Assembly: GCA_963556195.1 (NCBI GenBank)
Contig: OY744516.1
Location: 38,174,278-38,238,277, forward strand
DNA from: Sepiola atlantica
Taxonomy: Eukaryota > Mollusca > Cephalopoda > Sepiida > Sepiolidae
Reading direction: 5' to 3'
Length of the DNA stretch: 64,000 nt
Shown here: positions 35,070 to 47,305 of the stretch, one piece after another
Position numbering within the stretch: the first letter of the stretch is position 1
How the letters are laid out: each line of letters begins with the position of its first letter
Notes under the pieces: model-generated
What the model saw: the letters and a program-made list of their open reading frames with translations, nothing else
The model's database searches: none
What the model was told of the DNA's origin: nothing
Position numbers and translations under genes: made by a program

Positions 35070-36811
35070 CTGATACGAACAACAATAAACACTATTTGAT
35101 CTTATTATTTGTTTCTGACAAAACATTCTTTCCCTTAAAGATACCACTGATACAAAGTCCGTGTGGAACAAAACAACCTCCAAACGAAACGAGAAAGAAA
35201 TCACTTACACTTAGTAGTCATGTGAAGAGAGTTTATTTTCCGACAAACGCTCATCATAATTCCTGAAATATTTTGTAAAATAAAAATTAAGACAAAGAAA
35301 ATTACAAAAATCATAAAATATTATTAACTAAATAATCTGAAATTTAATCCACAAAATTCATAAAGCAAATTAGTATTACCGACATAAATATTTCTTAAGC
35401 GTAATACAGTTAGGATATTAGTCAAAAACATTTTTTTTACTTTACCTATCTATTGATTACCTACTTGCTTTAAACATAATATCTAATAGAAGTTATTAGC
35501 CTTTCAAGTTTGCGTAAATATCGATTCTGAGCAAAGTAACCCTCTTTATTTGCATTAAAAGCTTACTAAACAAAAATAGCTACTTTTCTCAGAATCGGTA
35601 TTTAAGCGGACTTAAAAAGCCTATAACTTTTTATTAAATTTTAATTTTTTACGCTGTTACGACCCAGCTACTGGATGATCGTTAATGATTGCCAATCAGA
35701 TCGCGACACATATATTTATTTGTTTAATATCCGTTGGCGTGTTGACCATCTTTGGTTAGTCGTCGGATGTCGGATTAACCGGTGAAATTCGTCCTGAAGG
35801 AAAGGGAACAACAAAGCAATAAATGACAGAACAAATACTCGAGTGAAGTTTAAAAGTCAACAAAGATTTTTATATACAAAAACAAGAAGAAGTCACCACG
35901 AAAAGAACGAAGGAGACAGACGTGTATTTTGGAGAGTGTTTGCGTGATGTATGCGACATGAATTTACAATAAAATTATATATATATTTGTGGTGAAGAAA
36001 GATTTGGCAAGAAATAGGCCAAACTTATCTGCTTTATCCGTTAGTGTAATACGGATGGAAAGTCCATGTAAACTCAATAAAATGAGGAGGCGAAAATCAA
36101 TAAGTTCCTCGAATCTAATCCCAAAGAATAACAATGTTCTGAATTCAATCTGCAATAAGATTGTTTCTTTCTTCTGGGGGGGGGGGGGGGATTTACACAA
36201 CTGTTGTTGGTTCGCGGTCTCGTCGCCTACTGACTTATTTTCTTCTTTTTCAAAATCCACCTCGTGCGTTTGTTCCCGCTCGGCGATGTTCCCCGTCTCG
36301 TTGCTATGATGACCCGTTTCCGCTCGCCCACAGCAACTGTCCTTCTTACCCCTTCTTCCTCTCCCCAGTCAAGCCATGACATGAACGCAAAGGGAAAGAA
36401 AGGGTGAATCGCCCGACCGAGTCTTAGAAAGAGAGAGATATAGAGAGATAGAGATATAGAGTGTTAAAGAGAGAGAGATAGAGATATAGAGAGAGTAAGT
36501 GTTCGTCTTGCTCTGAAAGTCATTTGTCACAACGCAAATATGTCACAAACCAGTAGGTAAACCATAATACATACTTTTAAAATAATTTCACATTATTTTC
36601 TTTTAAAATAATTTGTGTCGGTAGTAGTAATGATTACCCAGAAAACAAATTAAAATTTGCAAAATAAAACAAAAAACGTGAGCACAATTCAGTTAAAACA
36701 TTAATAAGATGGATTGTTTTGCTCTGTCACCGCTTGCAAAGTCAGACTAAACTAATCGCTAAAATTTGGCAGCCAATTTTACAAACTAGCTGCTTCAATA
36801 TAACCTATATA
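35070..36811. other. unassigned intergenic DNA
   Basis: 35650-35950 (TGTTACGACCCAGC... to AACAAAGATTTTTATATAC) has LTR-like composition but no second end or target duplication was found. A run of 14-15 G lies at 36176-36190. GAGATA-rich simple sequence spans 36428-36497. Overlapping ORFs at 35964-36379 have no domain. Confidence 0.35.
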
Positions 36812-37314
36812 CAGGGTGATTCGAAAGTAACGCCCTATACTTGTAAGTTATATTTGTAAGTTATTACTAAAATATTCTTACAAGAAATGAATGAGGGAGC
36901 AAGGATTATAAATTATGCTTAATTTGTTCCTTTAGTCCTCACATTCCACTAGCGATGTTTTTAACGATGGGGGAAAATGCTGTTTTCTGGATCGGCTGCT
37001 GTTTTCAATACTCTCATAGTATTCATCGCCATTTATCTATCAATCTATCCATCTTGTTGACCCTAATCTTTGAGTGGGTGTTTAGCCTTGATAAGTGTTG
37101 ATTCATTAGTAAAAAAGAAAAAAAGTTCCTTGTAAAATCAGTTTGTGCAGTTTCAAGGCAGTTTTAGAAGCTGGTGGCGAGTGTTGGCACCCATATCGAA
37201 TTTTGAATAAAACCCAATGCTATACGCTTTCTTATCATATTCATTTCTTGTAAAAATTATATTTCAGTAATAAATTACGAGCACTTAATAATAGGGAACT
37301 TTCCATTCACCCCG
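36812..37314. mobile_element. 503-bp deleted mariner-like element with TIRs
   Basis: Left end CAGGGTGATTCGAAAGTAAC, right end (reverse complement) CGGGGTGAATGGAAAGTTCC, both flanked by TA (36810-36811, 37315-37316). Further in, both arms share TTATTACT(A/G)AAATAT and TTACAAGAAATGAAT, so the inverted repeats extend for about 80-90 bp with gaps. The interior is too short for a transposase and its frames are not convincing; it looks like an internally deleted, non-autonomous copy. Confidence 0.8.
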
Positions 37315-37384
37315 TATTAATAGTCTTATTAGTATTGTTATTATAATTAGTATTAATAGTAGTAGTAATTTTGTTACACAGACG

Positions 37385-37448
<64 letters not shown>
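37385..37448. repeat. (ATT)n then (AGT)n microsatellite
   Basis: Trinucleotide tract immediately beyond the 3' end (minus strand) of the U2-headed SINE. Confidence 0.96.
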
Positions 37449-37481
37449 GTAGTAGTAGTTGTAGCAGTAGTATTATTGATT

Positions 37482-37865
37482 TAATCCTCTCCAGGAGTTA
37501 GGCACAAGGCCAGTTTTTATCCTACTCCCACAAGTAAGATGTGACCCAAGGTCGGGTCGGGAAAGTGGGGTTTGAAAAGCCAGCGCCTGAGAGGTGAGCA
37601 CTCTGGCCATTTAAAAATTGCCTGAGCAGCCCCGTCGGCATTCCCTGTAGGGGCGCCTCAGACAGTAAGCAATAAACTTACTCCTCCCCAAAGAGGAGAG
37701 GCAAAGCCTGGAAGGGTGGACTTCCTAGAACTGCACAGGACAGACCCATTGACCGGCGTAAGTCAAGCCCCGAAGGACAGGACAAGACAATACCAGTATG
37801 GGGGGCAGTATCCATCGGAACAGATACTACACTTTGATCTTAGCCAAAAGGCCAAGTTCGAGTCG
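37482..37865 (-). mobile_element. SINE with a U2 snRNA-derived head
   Basis: On the minus strand the element starts near 37860 with CTTGGCCTTTTGGCTAAGAT, then CAAAGTGTAGTATCTGTTC. About 36 bases match the U2 snRNA 5' domain, including the branch-point-recognition GTAGTA. After TGTTC it leaves U2 and continues with the body shared with the 343-bp array units. The 3' end is CTCCTGGAGAGGATTAAATC followed by AT-rich trinucleotide repeats. SINEs with snRNA heads are known from other animals (SINEU type); I am not aware of a U2-headed one described in cephalopods. It is not a functional U2 gene: the Sm site and 3' stem-loops are absent. Confidence 0.8.
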
Positions 37866-39789
<1,924 letters not shown>

Positions 39790-40025
39790 GTTATTTGATT
39801 ACTCGATTTGCGATACTCGAACGAATTCAACTATTCATACAGAAAAGCATTTTACCTAAATGATAAATAGGAATAATGTTTGCCTTCACCAATGTGCTGT
39901 TCCCCTATGGAGTGCGACATATAGTTGAAAAATATAATTATCTACAGACACGTGTTCTGTCGTCTTATGACTCATCAACATGTCGTAATTATTACTATTT
40001 TATGTATATACACACATATTATAAG

Positions 40026-40057
<32 letters not shown>

Positions 40058-40181
40058 CGTATATATATTCAGTATTTACTTTAATAGTTCTAAATACGTA
40101 AGTTTCATTCAAGAATGAAACATGAACGTTGCTGTATAGCTTACGTGCGATAAATATATATTGATACTTTTCATATTTTCG

Positions 40182-40200
40182 TACTACACACACACCCACC

Positions 40201-40277
<77 letters not shown>
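40182..40277. repeat. (CA)n(TA)n microsatellite
   Basis: CA-rich run (with CCCACC) then pure TA, ending exactly at the 3' end of the SINE-like repeat that follows. Confidence 0.96.
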
Positions 40278-40282
<5 letters not shown>

Positions 40283-40440
40283 TTTCATGCTTATGCAATC
40301 TTCAGTGTAGGAGATTGCTAATTCCTGCCGGTTGGAGGGCACAAACCCGGTTTGAAAGTCACCACTGACTCGTAGTCCGGTATTCTACTCCTCGGACACC
40401 ACCAATTAGCACTGAAATGAAGAGAAATTAAACTCTATAT
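40278..40440 (-). mobile_element. tRNA-like SINE, copy 1
   Basis: On the minus strand GTGTCCGAGGAGTAGAATAC...GACTACGAGTCAGTGG precedes a T-arm-like AACCGGGTTTGTGCCC. This is a tRNA-like layout with A-box and B-box regions. The 3' part ends GCATAAGCATGAAACATCG right at a (TA)n tract. A second, shorter copy lies at 40615-40705, which supports a dispersed repeat. The parent tRNA is not assigned. Confidence 0.55.
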
Positions 40441-40614
40441 ACGTCAAATAAGCTAACGCACATAGTAAGTGTTCTACAACAACAAAGGGTTGGAACATCG
40501 CATTTATGCCATGGTATGACCGCTTATTATTTAATTCTCTAAAAGGCAACAGTCATTGTAATAAGGGACTATAACAATATTTAAATAAATATTTATTATT
40601 ATTACATACATACA

Positions 40615-40700
40615 TCGATGTTTCATGCTTATGCAATCTTCAGTGTAGAAGAGTGCTAATTCTTGCCGGTAGGAGGACACGAACCCGGTTTTAAAGTCAC

Positions 40701-40705
<5 letters not shown>
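40615..40705 (-). mobile_element. tRNA-like SINE, copy 2 (truncated)
   Basis: About 90% similar by eye to the 3' ~88 bp of copy 1 (CGATGTTTCATGCTTATGCA through CGGTT.AAAGTCACCACT). It ends where a (TA)n tract begins (40705), so the 5' head is replaced by the microsatellite. Confidence 0.65.
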
Positions 40706-40750
<45 letters not shown>

Positions 40751-40856
40751 GAGATAGATAGATAGATAGATAGACAAATAGATAGGAGACAAACAAATAG
40801 ATAGACAGACATACAAATAGATATATAGATAGATAGATAGACAGATAGATGGATAC
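40705..40856. repeat. (TA)n followed by GATA/GACA repeats
   Basis: TA run to 40746, then about 100 bp of GATA, GACA and CAAATAGA tetranucleotide variants. Confidence 0.95.
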
Positions 40857-41058
40857 GTTACAAATAAAAGATAAAATAGATCTGACGGTACGAATATAAA
40901 TAGAAACACCTGGAACTCAACGTTTCTCTTAAGTATTACGTTGGCTTTTTCAAGAGTGACAGCTCGTCTATTGTCGTTTTTAGCTCTCATTCTTTGAAAA
41001 AACCACGCAGCATTTGGACAACACGTTGAGTTTTAGGTTTTCTAATGTTGCCATTTTA

Positions 41059-41062
<4 letters not shown>

Positions 41063-41117
<55 letters not shown>
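41063..41117. repeat. (TA)n microsatellite
   Basis: Pure TA tract of about 55 bp. Confidence 0.97.
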
Positions 41118-41122
<5 letters not shown>

Positions 41123-41815
41123 TATAGAAACATTTAGCTGCACATCGATACATGTTTCAAGCGTGTCCGTTCTTTACGCTTATATATTGACAAATGGAGC
41201 AGAGTTTAAATCTCTAAGAGTCACATGCCTAAATTGAATTAATAATCGTCTTTAAACATTCAAACCATAAAGTTTTCAATAATCACACGTCAACAAATTA
41301 AACCTTGTTACTTTTTCTTACTCCTAACGTTGGTCAGCCATTAGCCGTTGGAATGCTGACATATTGTGATTGTGAAAAGGAAAGGGACGGAATATATACT
41401 TAACTATGACATTTTCTTCTTTGGGATTTTTAACGAATTAATTCCTTCTCGTGTGAATTATTTGTGAAAAATATCTTATTTTTGTATTCATTCGCATTTT
41501 TGTATTTATCGTAAAATTAAAGTAAAATATATATAAAGCTTCATGACTCTTTGCTACTAGATCTATGAAATTCTTACAGCTGTTCGTATGTGCGTCAGAT
41601 TAATGTTGTCAAATGAACACATTATTAGTCGATAACGTAACAAAAATATTTTAGAAATATCGCATGGTTTCCAGAAAAAAAATCTATTATTTACAGATAT
41701 CTTAAGATATCTCACAAAAATGCGGAAGTCATTTAAATAACCACACTCATTTTGTTAATATGATCAAAGTTCCAAATAATACTGTGTTCAAAGGGATATT
41801 CTTTTAAAATGCTCA
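41118..41815. other. unassigned AT-rich DNA
   Basis: Nothing recognisable. Confidence 0.4.
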
Positions 41816-41819
41816 CCTC

Positions 41820-42185
41820 TCCACTGTTCACCAATTTAGATAGGGACTAGAGGATGCATTGGGCATAAAGTTGACTCATTACTTAAGAATCATGGATTTT
41901 CCAGTGAAGAGAAGAAAGACCTAACATCAAAACTACAAGAAAGTGTTGAGAAGGCGAGCTACTAAATCTGGTTAAAACGAGACGATGATTGGACACCGAA
42001 ATGATGGCTATCGAACATCTTTACCGCCTCAGCATGAAGTGTGCATACCTCACCAAAAAGAAGGGGGATCCGCCATTGTTGTCCGTTGTAATGAGAGAAG
42101 CCGAAACAATGGTCATCACCTGATGATATGCAATATCGTATCCGAAGTTGGAGAGCTGCTGGCGGCGAGCACGGTATGTGTTTAT
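41820..42185 (+). other. possible exon or processed-gene remnant, unidentified
   Basis: A patch of more balanced base composition with coding-like short frames: HGFSSEEKKDLTSKLQESVE (about 41890-41950), then a 40-codon frame from ATG 42001 to TGA 42121 (starts MMAIEHLYRLSMKCAYLTKK). A donor-like GGTATGTG follows at about 42173. I do not recognise the protein. It could be an exon of a split host gene, a pseudogene fragment or chance. No acceptor or second exon was identified. Confidence 0.2.
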
Positions 42186-42610
42186 TTTCATCTGGACTTT
42201 AAAATTAAATCAAATGTTGCGCTTCTGTGCATTTCTTGAAAACGTTACCATTTGTCAGCAAAACATATTTCAAAATCCATTAATCACATTTAAATCAGTT
42301 TTGTTTTTAAGCTTTTTACGTTTTTTGACAGTCTTAAATCGCTATTCTATTCTGTTGTCAAGCTTTATTAGAAATTTTTTATTTATGATTTAAGAAGTGC
42401 ACGTTTTCGATGGGAAGTCAGTGAAAATCCGTGAGAGACAATGATGTCATCACACAGGAAAAGACAACGCATGAAAAGAGACTGGATCAAAGAATTTGTT
42501 TTTTTTCCGGGACAATTGAAAGCGCAGTGACATTTTTGGAAAAAAGAACAGAAAACTATAATTTCTGTGTATTTTTTTTTTAGGGGGGGGGTATTTAGCA
42601 TTTACGTTTA

Positions 42611-42615
<5 letters not shown>

Positions 42616-42671
<56 letters not shown>
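42616..42671. repeat. (ATT)n microsatellite
   Basis: ATT tract following a G9 run. Confidence 0.96.
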
Positions 42672-42675
<4 letters not shown>

Positions 42676-43464
42676 TTGGTTATGGAGAAAAGACGAGAAA
42701 ATACTGAAAACATTCGTAATCTTCGTCGAGATAAAAGAATCCAAATTTAAAAACAGAGAAGAACTTATTTACTCTCCCCGCTCCCCCTCTAAAACAAAAC
42801 AATCCGAAGTCACTGTCACTTTGCAGCGCAAAAGAGTGTGCTGTCAGAAAAAGTTAGGAAATCTATTTTAAGGAAAACAAAAATCAATAAGGCGTTTTGT
42901 TTTTTCGAGAGGTTTGTGATTGGCTTTGATAGAAAAATAATAAAGAGGATGAAATCACACATTTGTTTTGCGTTGTCACATCTTTGTCAGACAACGTTTT
43001 GTATATTAGTCTGTCGGTCACGCTTCAGTTGGAAATAAAAAACGTGCATATTCAATGGTCGCATTTTATTTTGAATGCGGCCAAGCATCTCTATCGGAAG
43101 CTGGCAACCAAGCGGTCCGATACGCTTTTAACTATTTATTAAGATGTCACACTTATTTGCAAAATTGCATTCTGTTACACTAAAGTTTTAAATACAATTT
43201 TTATTTTTCTGTCACACTTAAGTGTGAAACCGTATAGTCGTTCATATTTCACAGTTAAGTTTTAGATAGTCTTCATGTTTGTCAGTCAAGTTTAAGTTTG
43301 TAATACATTTTTGTTGCTGTGCCACTTTAAACCTGAAATGGCTATTCCATCGCTAAATGTGCCAATTTAATGAATGCAATCTGAGAATACTTATTATTCA
43401 ATGATTTAAGAGGAATATATATATATATGTATATATTAGATTTTTGAATGTGAGATGATATATC
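42672..43464. other. unassigned intergenic DNA
   Basis: One 66-codon ORF (42838-43038) with no recognisable domain; the remainder is AT-rich with several TTAAGT/ACTTAA stretches near 43195-43300. Confidence 0.4.
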
Positions 43465-43595
43465 TAATTATTTCCACAATCAGACAACGCCACAGCCGAC
43501 GACCCATGAAATAAACACTTCGGAAGTCATAGATTAAGACTTCCGGTTTGTTTCTTTCATGGCTTGTGGGCTGCAGCGTTATCTGACTGTGGAAA

Positions 43596-43602
<7 letters not shown>
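43465..43602. mobile_element. foldback element with ~64-bp arms
   Basis: TAATTATTTCCACAATCAGA ... ACTTCGGAAGTC (43465-43528) is mirrored by GACTTCCGG ... TCTGACTGTGGAAATAATTA (43538-43602) with a 9-nt loop. Arms differ at several places and contain a small indel (GCCACAGCC against GGGCTGCAGC). The right arm passes directly into (TA)n. It is a nearly loopless palindrome typical of foldback MITEs. Confidence 0.85.
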
Positions 43603-43645
<43 letters not shown>

Positions 43646-43670
43646 AGAATATCGAAAGTTCGATCTCTGT

Positions 43671-43726
43671 GTAAGTTAGCCATGCTGATGACGGCTATGA
43701 GCCAGAAACACGTGTCCATGGATTAC
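43671..43726 (+). ncRNA. hammerhead ribozyme motif (type I) with perfect stem I
   Basis: Stem I CCATG (43680-43684) pairs perfectly with CATGG (43717-43721), and an outer helix GTAA/TTAC (43671-43674 with 43723-43726) encloses an asymmetric internal loop, as expected for loop-loop contacts. The core is CTGATGA (43685-43691). Stem II is GGCT/AGCC with loop ATG. GAAA is at 43705-43708, palindromic stem III ACAC/GTGT follows (43708-43715), and the cleavage triplet is GTC (cleavage after 43716). The one weak point is C-A instead of G-C at positions 10.1/11.1. Minimal palindromic stem III suggests a dimeric ribozyme, as reported for Penelope-like elements and metazoan retrozymes. Confidence 0.8.
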
Positions 43727-43766
43727 TTTTATGTACGTATTAAATAAATAAAAAATATATATATAT

Positions 43767-43920
43767 TAACGAAAAATACGTCCTATAAACTTAAGGCGAC
43801 TAATAATACAATTTCCTGCCTCTTAATCACTTGACCAGTGAGACAATCGAAATAATAGTAAGCAAAAAAACAACGAACGCTGCAATAGCTAATAAGAATA
43901 ATTACATAAAAATACATTAA
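43767..43920 (+). repeat. dispersed repeat module next to the hammerhead, copy 2
   Basis: Matches 22733-22886 over about 150 bp. Here it lies downstream of the hammerhead on the same strand. Confidence 0.8.
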
Positions 43921-44362
43921 ATATTTAGGTGATCAAAATCGTACATATTTCTAGACAGAGCGTATTGGTCTGATGAGCATTTTCTGAAAATTGCATTATA
44001 TGTTTTTTTCTAATCATTTAATCACATTTTTAACTGAGTGAATATAACATATTTTCTTTTTTTCCATTACGTTTTGATGAGTTATAACATTAGGAATACA
44101 ATATTAAGACATATATATTTTGACAATGCTTCGTGCAAACTTTTGAATTAAAATCTAACACAACGATGTTACTGTCCACAATTGCTGAGCGAAAACGAAT
44201 AACAAACATACTTTGTTATCGTATATTATCTGATTCCACTCACATACGACGCATTTATTGGGGGTCAATTGTGGAGCCTCAGACAACTTTTTGCTGTTTC
44301 AACACGAATCTTTACGTAACACATAGAGGGGAACAAATTTAAACAACGTTTTCCGATAAATC

Positions 44363-44544
44363 GTAGCAACCGGCTACCATAAATACCGGTTTTGCCGGGA
44401 GAACATTGGGAGGCACATTTAGGCACTAGCACTGCCAACACTGACTTGTGTATAATTTCTCTGTTCAATACAATTCATTATTATTATCTCTAAACCTGTT
44501 GTTATTTTATTTCATTGTTGGTACCCCTAACCGGGTCCACAACA
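44363..44544 (+). repeat. 5' LTR of the gypsy element (5'-truncated)
   Basis: 182 bp aligning base for base with 49633-49814 with four differences (about 2.2%). It lacks the first ~41 bp of the full 223-bp LTR. The retained part includes CATAAATACC, a TATA-like site, and ends GGGTCCACAACA. The missing tip removes any target duplication on this side. Confidence 0.9.
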
Positions 44545-45398
44545 ACTGGCGGCGAGTGATTCGTAAAGGACTTCGTTGGAAACACCTTGGACCTTGCAAC
44601 CTGTGAGTGATAAACCAGTGTCAACAACACGGTCAACCTTCGAAAAAAAAAAGATTCTACCCGTTTGAACCCCCCCCCCAAAAAAAAACTTGTGCTTTAC
44701 AATTTTCGGGAAGATATTGGAAACATCGAATACATTCAATTTTGGGACGAGTCTGCCTTACAAGGAATAACCAGTTTAAACAATTACTGGAAGAAGAAAA
44801 AAAAGTAAGACAGATTTTACTATTTGTGTTCTTCGTATTTCAATACGGGATTTTACCTCGTGCAACAAATGAAATTGGAATACCATGTGCTTATAAAACT
44901 GAAAGGTTTGGAAAAAAAAACAAACAAACTCCATACTACAAAAACCTTTTTTCGTGTCTGATATAGTCAAACGTATTTTGCGAACAGACTTGTCACTGTA
45001 AAATCGTATAGTCGGGAAAAAAAATCTGACAAGTAAAACCAAGTTACTTTCCTGAATAACTAATCAATTTTTAATATAGCCATTACTTGCTATTTTGCAT
45101 TTTCAGCTTACACTGAAAGGCAAACGGACTAATTGGGGGAAAAAAGTTCCAGATGCGGACAAAAATACAAATAATTTGTTAAATTAATTACCCAATAAGC
45201 CGGATTAATAAAATCGGTTTTTTTTCTCAACGAACTTAAAAAAAAAGATTAGCAAGTGCCGGTCGAATTCGAGACCCGAATGACGCAGTGATGAGAAGGG
45301 GTTGAGTTTGTTATTAAACAGTAAGCATTTGAAAAGAAAAAAAAATAGTGAAGGACTATTTATGACTAATTCTTTTTCAAGAAAGTATTTCTTTAATC
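44545..45398 (+). other. gypsy 5' leader with possible primer-binding site
   Basis: Immediately after the LTR is AC then TGGCGGCGAGTGATTC, the usual place and TGG start for a primer-binding site; I cannot match it confidently to a tRNA. The rest is a non-coding leader with C8 and A8-A10 homopolymers. ORFs at 44607-44966 have no domain. Confidence 0.5.
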
Positions 45399-46535
45399 AT
45401 GGAAGATTTCTCGAAACAGATATTGGAGATGATTCAATTTCAATCAGAACAACAGAAGGCAAACGATGAAAAACATCTTGCTCAACAGAAGGCAAACGAG
45501 GAAGAACTTCAGTCTCTACAGAAGGAATTTCAGTCGCAGCAAATAAGTTTGTTGAAATATTTTGAGGAAAAGAATTTAGCACAAAAGCGAGAAGATAGAA
45601 AATCTTTAGACGAACAATTGATTGGGATAAAAAAATGTACAATTAGAGCAACATACTCAATCAGAGAGAACATTTTAACAGTTGGCACAAGCAATGATAA
45701 ATACGACGAATGACGACAGCGACGCATTAAACCAAAATGCAATATGTTCAGCTATAGAAACCTTCAACTATGTGCCTGAAGAGGACCCAAACTTTGAATA
45801 ATGGTACCGTCGATATCAGGATTTTTTCGACATTGATTGTAGCACATGGTCAGAAAAGAAAAAGGTTCGTTTAGTGTTTCGTAGACTAGGTACGGCAGAG
45901 CATACACAATTTGTCGATTATATTCTGCCGAAAAAAACGGGCGAACTATCTTTCAATGAAACCATTAAAATTTTAATGGAACTATATTGCCCCAAAACAA
46001 GTTTATTCCACAAAAGGTGGAAATGTATGAACCTAATGCGAAAAGAAAGCCAGGATTACTCAACGTTTGCTTCGATCGTCAATAAACATTGTGAACATTG
46101 TGACGGCTTTAAGTTATCATCCTTGACAGCGGACAATTTCAAAGTATTAATATTTGTTCAAGGGCTCGTCTCTCAAAACGATGCAGAGTTAAGAAGACGT
46201 GCAATAAGCAAACTTGAAACCGAGCCAAATTTAACATTGCAACAACTGGCCGAAAGCTGTCAACGACATATTTCCGAGAAAAAGGAAGCTAAAAAAATAG
46301 AGGAAGCAGCCAATTCTAATATTAAAAATGTTCGTCGTTTTTCAAAAAATCATATTCTTCGAAAGAAAAATTCAGGAAGGATTTGCCTTAAAGGTCGGAT
46401 GAAAAATTGCCAAACAACCCTTGTTGGGGTTGCGGGGACCTACATTGGTACCAGAAGTGTCCTTTTAAACGAAATAATTGTGACAAATGCCATAAAATAG
46501 GACACAAAGCCTCACATTGCAGAAGTAACACTAGA
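45399..46535 (+). pseudogene. Ty3/gypsy gag, broken
   Basis: Starts at ATG 45399 (MEDFSKQILEMIQFQSEQQK) with a Gln/Lys/Glu-rich, coiled-coil-like N-terminus to about residue 85. The frame shifts at an A7 run near 45629, with stops at 45676 (TAA) and 45799 (TAA). The capsid-like region then reads open from about 45802 to 46390 (RRLGTAEHTQFVDYILPKKT; SLFHKRWKCMNLMRKESQDY). A second shift near 46390-46410 is needed to read a double zinc knuckle: CWGCGDLHWYQKC then CDKCHKIGHKASHC (46415-46520). This arrangement matches Gag of K02A2.6-like gypsy elements. It assembles the particle in an active element; this copy cannot. Confidence 0.8.
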
Positions 46536-46547
46536 AAAAAAGTTACA

Positions 46548-47305
46548 TGAAAACAACTAGAATTAATGGTGGCAACCTAAACATACGAAAATATGCTACG
46601 GTAAAGATGAACAATCAAGATGTTAAACTACAGCTTGATTCAGGGTCTGACCTATCAATTATTAATATTAATACCTGGAAAAAAATCGGCAGACCGACTA
46701 TGCTACGCACAGATAAAGTGGCTTGATCGGTAACCGGAGAGAAAATACACTTTGAAGGGGAAGTAATTTCAAAAGTGACACTAAAAAATAAGACATTAAA
46801 ATTACGCATGTTCGTAATGATAGATACAGGAAATTTGTTCGGTTCGGATTGGATTCAGCACTTCCAGCTCTGGGATTCGCCGATAAGCGCCTATTGTCAA
46901 CGAATAGAGAACTTTTCTGCTGAAGCAGAAAAATTGAAGAAGGATTTGAAAGAGTCATTCCCCAAGGTGTTTTCTAATGAATTAGGACGCTGTACTAAAA
47001 TGAAGGCGAGTTTTGAACTAATTGAAAATAAGATTCCCGTTTTTAAGAGAAAACGAAGTGTACCATTTGCCTCTCTTGAAAAAATTAATGCAGAAATAGA
47101 CCGGTTGGTGGAGAAAGGTATTTTAACACCAGTTGACTACTCGGAATGGGCGGCCCCAACCGTCTACGTGAAGAACAAATCTGGAGAGATCAGAGTATGT
47201 GCCGATTTCTCAACCGGTTTGAACGATGCGCTGAAAGATTATCACTATCCTCTGCCAACTCCAGAAGAGGTTTTCACAAAATTAAACGGTGGAAAATTGA
47301 CTTGA
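46548..47305 (+). pseudogene. Ty3/gypsy pol, protease and RT N-terminus
   Basis: An aspartic-protease active site LQLDSGSDLSII is at about 46631-46666 (Asp codon 46637). The frame is interrupted by TGA at 46724-46726. It resumes through 46775-47305 with the RT N-terminal half: FELIENKIPVFKRKRSVPFA, EIDRLVEKGILTPVDYSEWA, GEIRVCADFSTGLN. The frame ends at TGA 47303 just where the next block (IDLSEAYLQIP) starts in another frame. A short deletion therefore probably removed part of the conserved GGK..(F/Y)(S/T)K segment. Confidence 0.82.

Noticed and set aside
35654..35950. TGTTACGACCC... as an LTR
   Set aside because: No second LTR end, target duplication or internal coding could be found; left as unassigned.
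37820..37856. Functional U2 snRNA gene
   Set aside because: Only the first ~36 bases match U2. The Sm site and 3' stem-loops are missing and the body is shared with other SINE copies.
43965..43995. CTGATGAGCATTTTCTGAAAA as a fourth hammerhead
   Set aside because: It has CTGATGA and GAAA but no pairing stem II, no stem III and no cleavage triplet.
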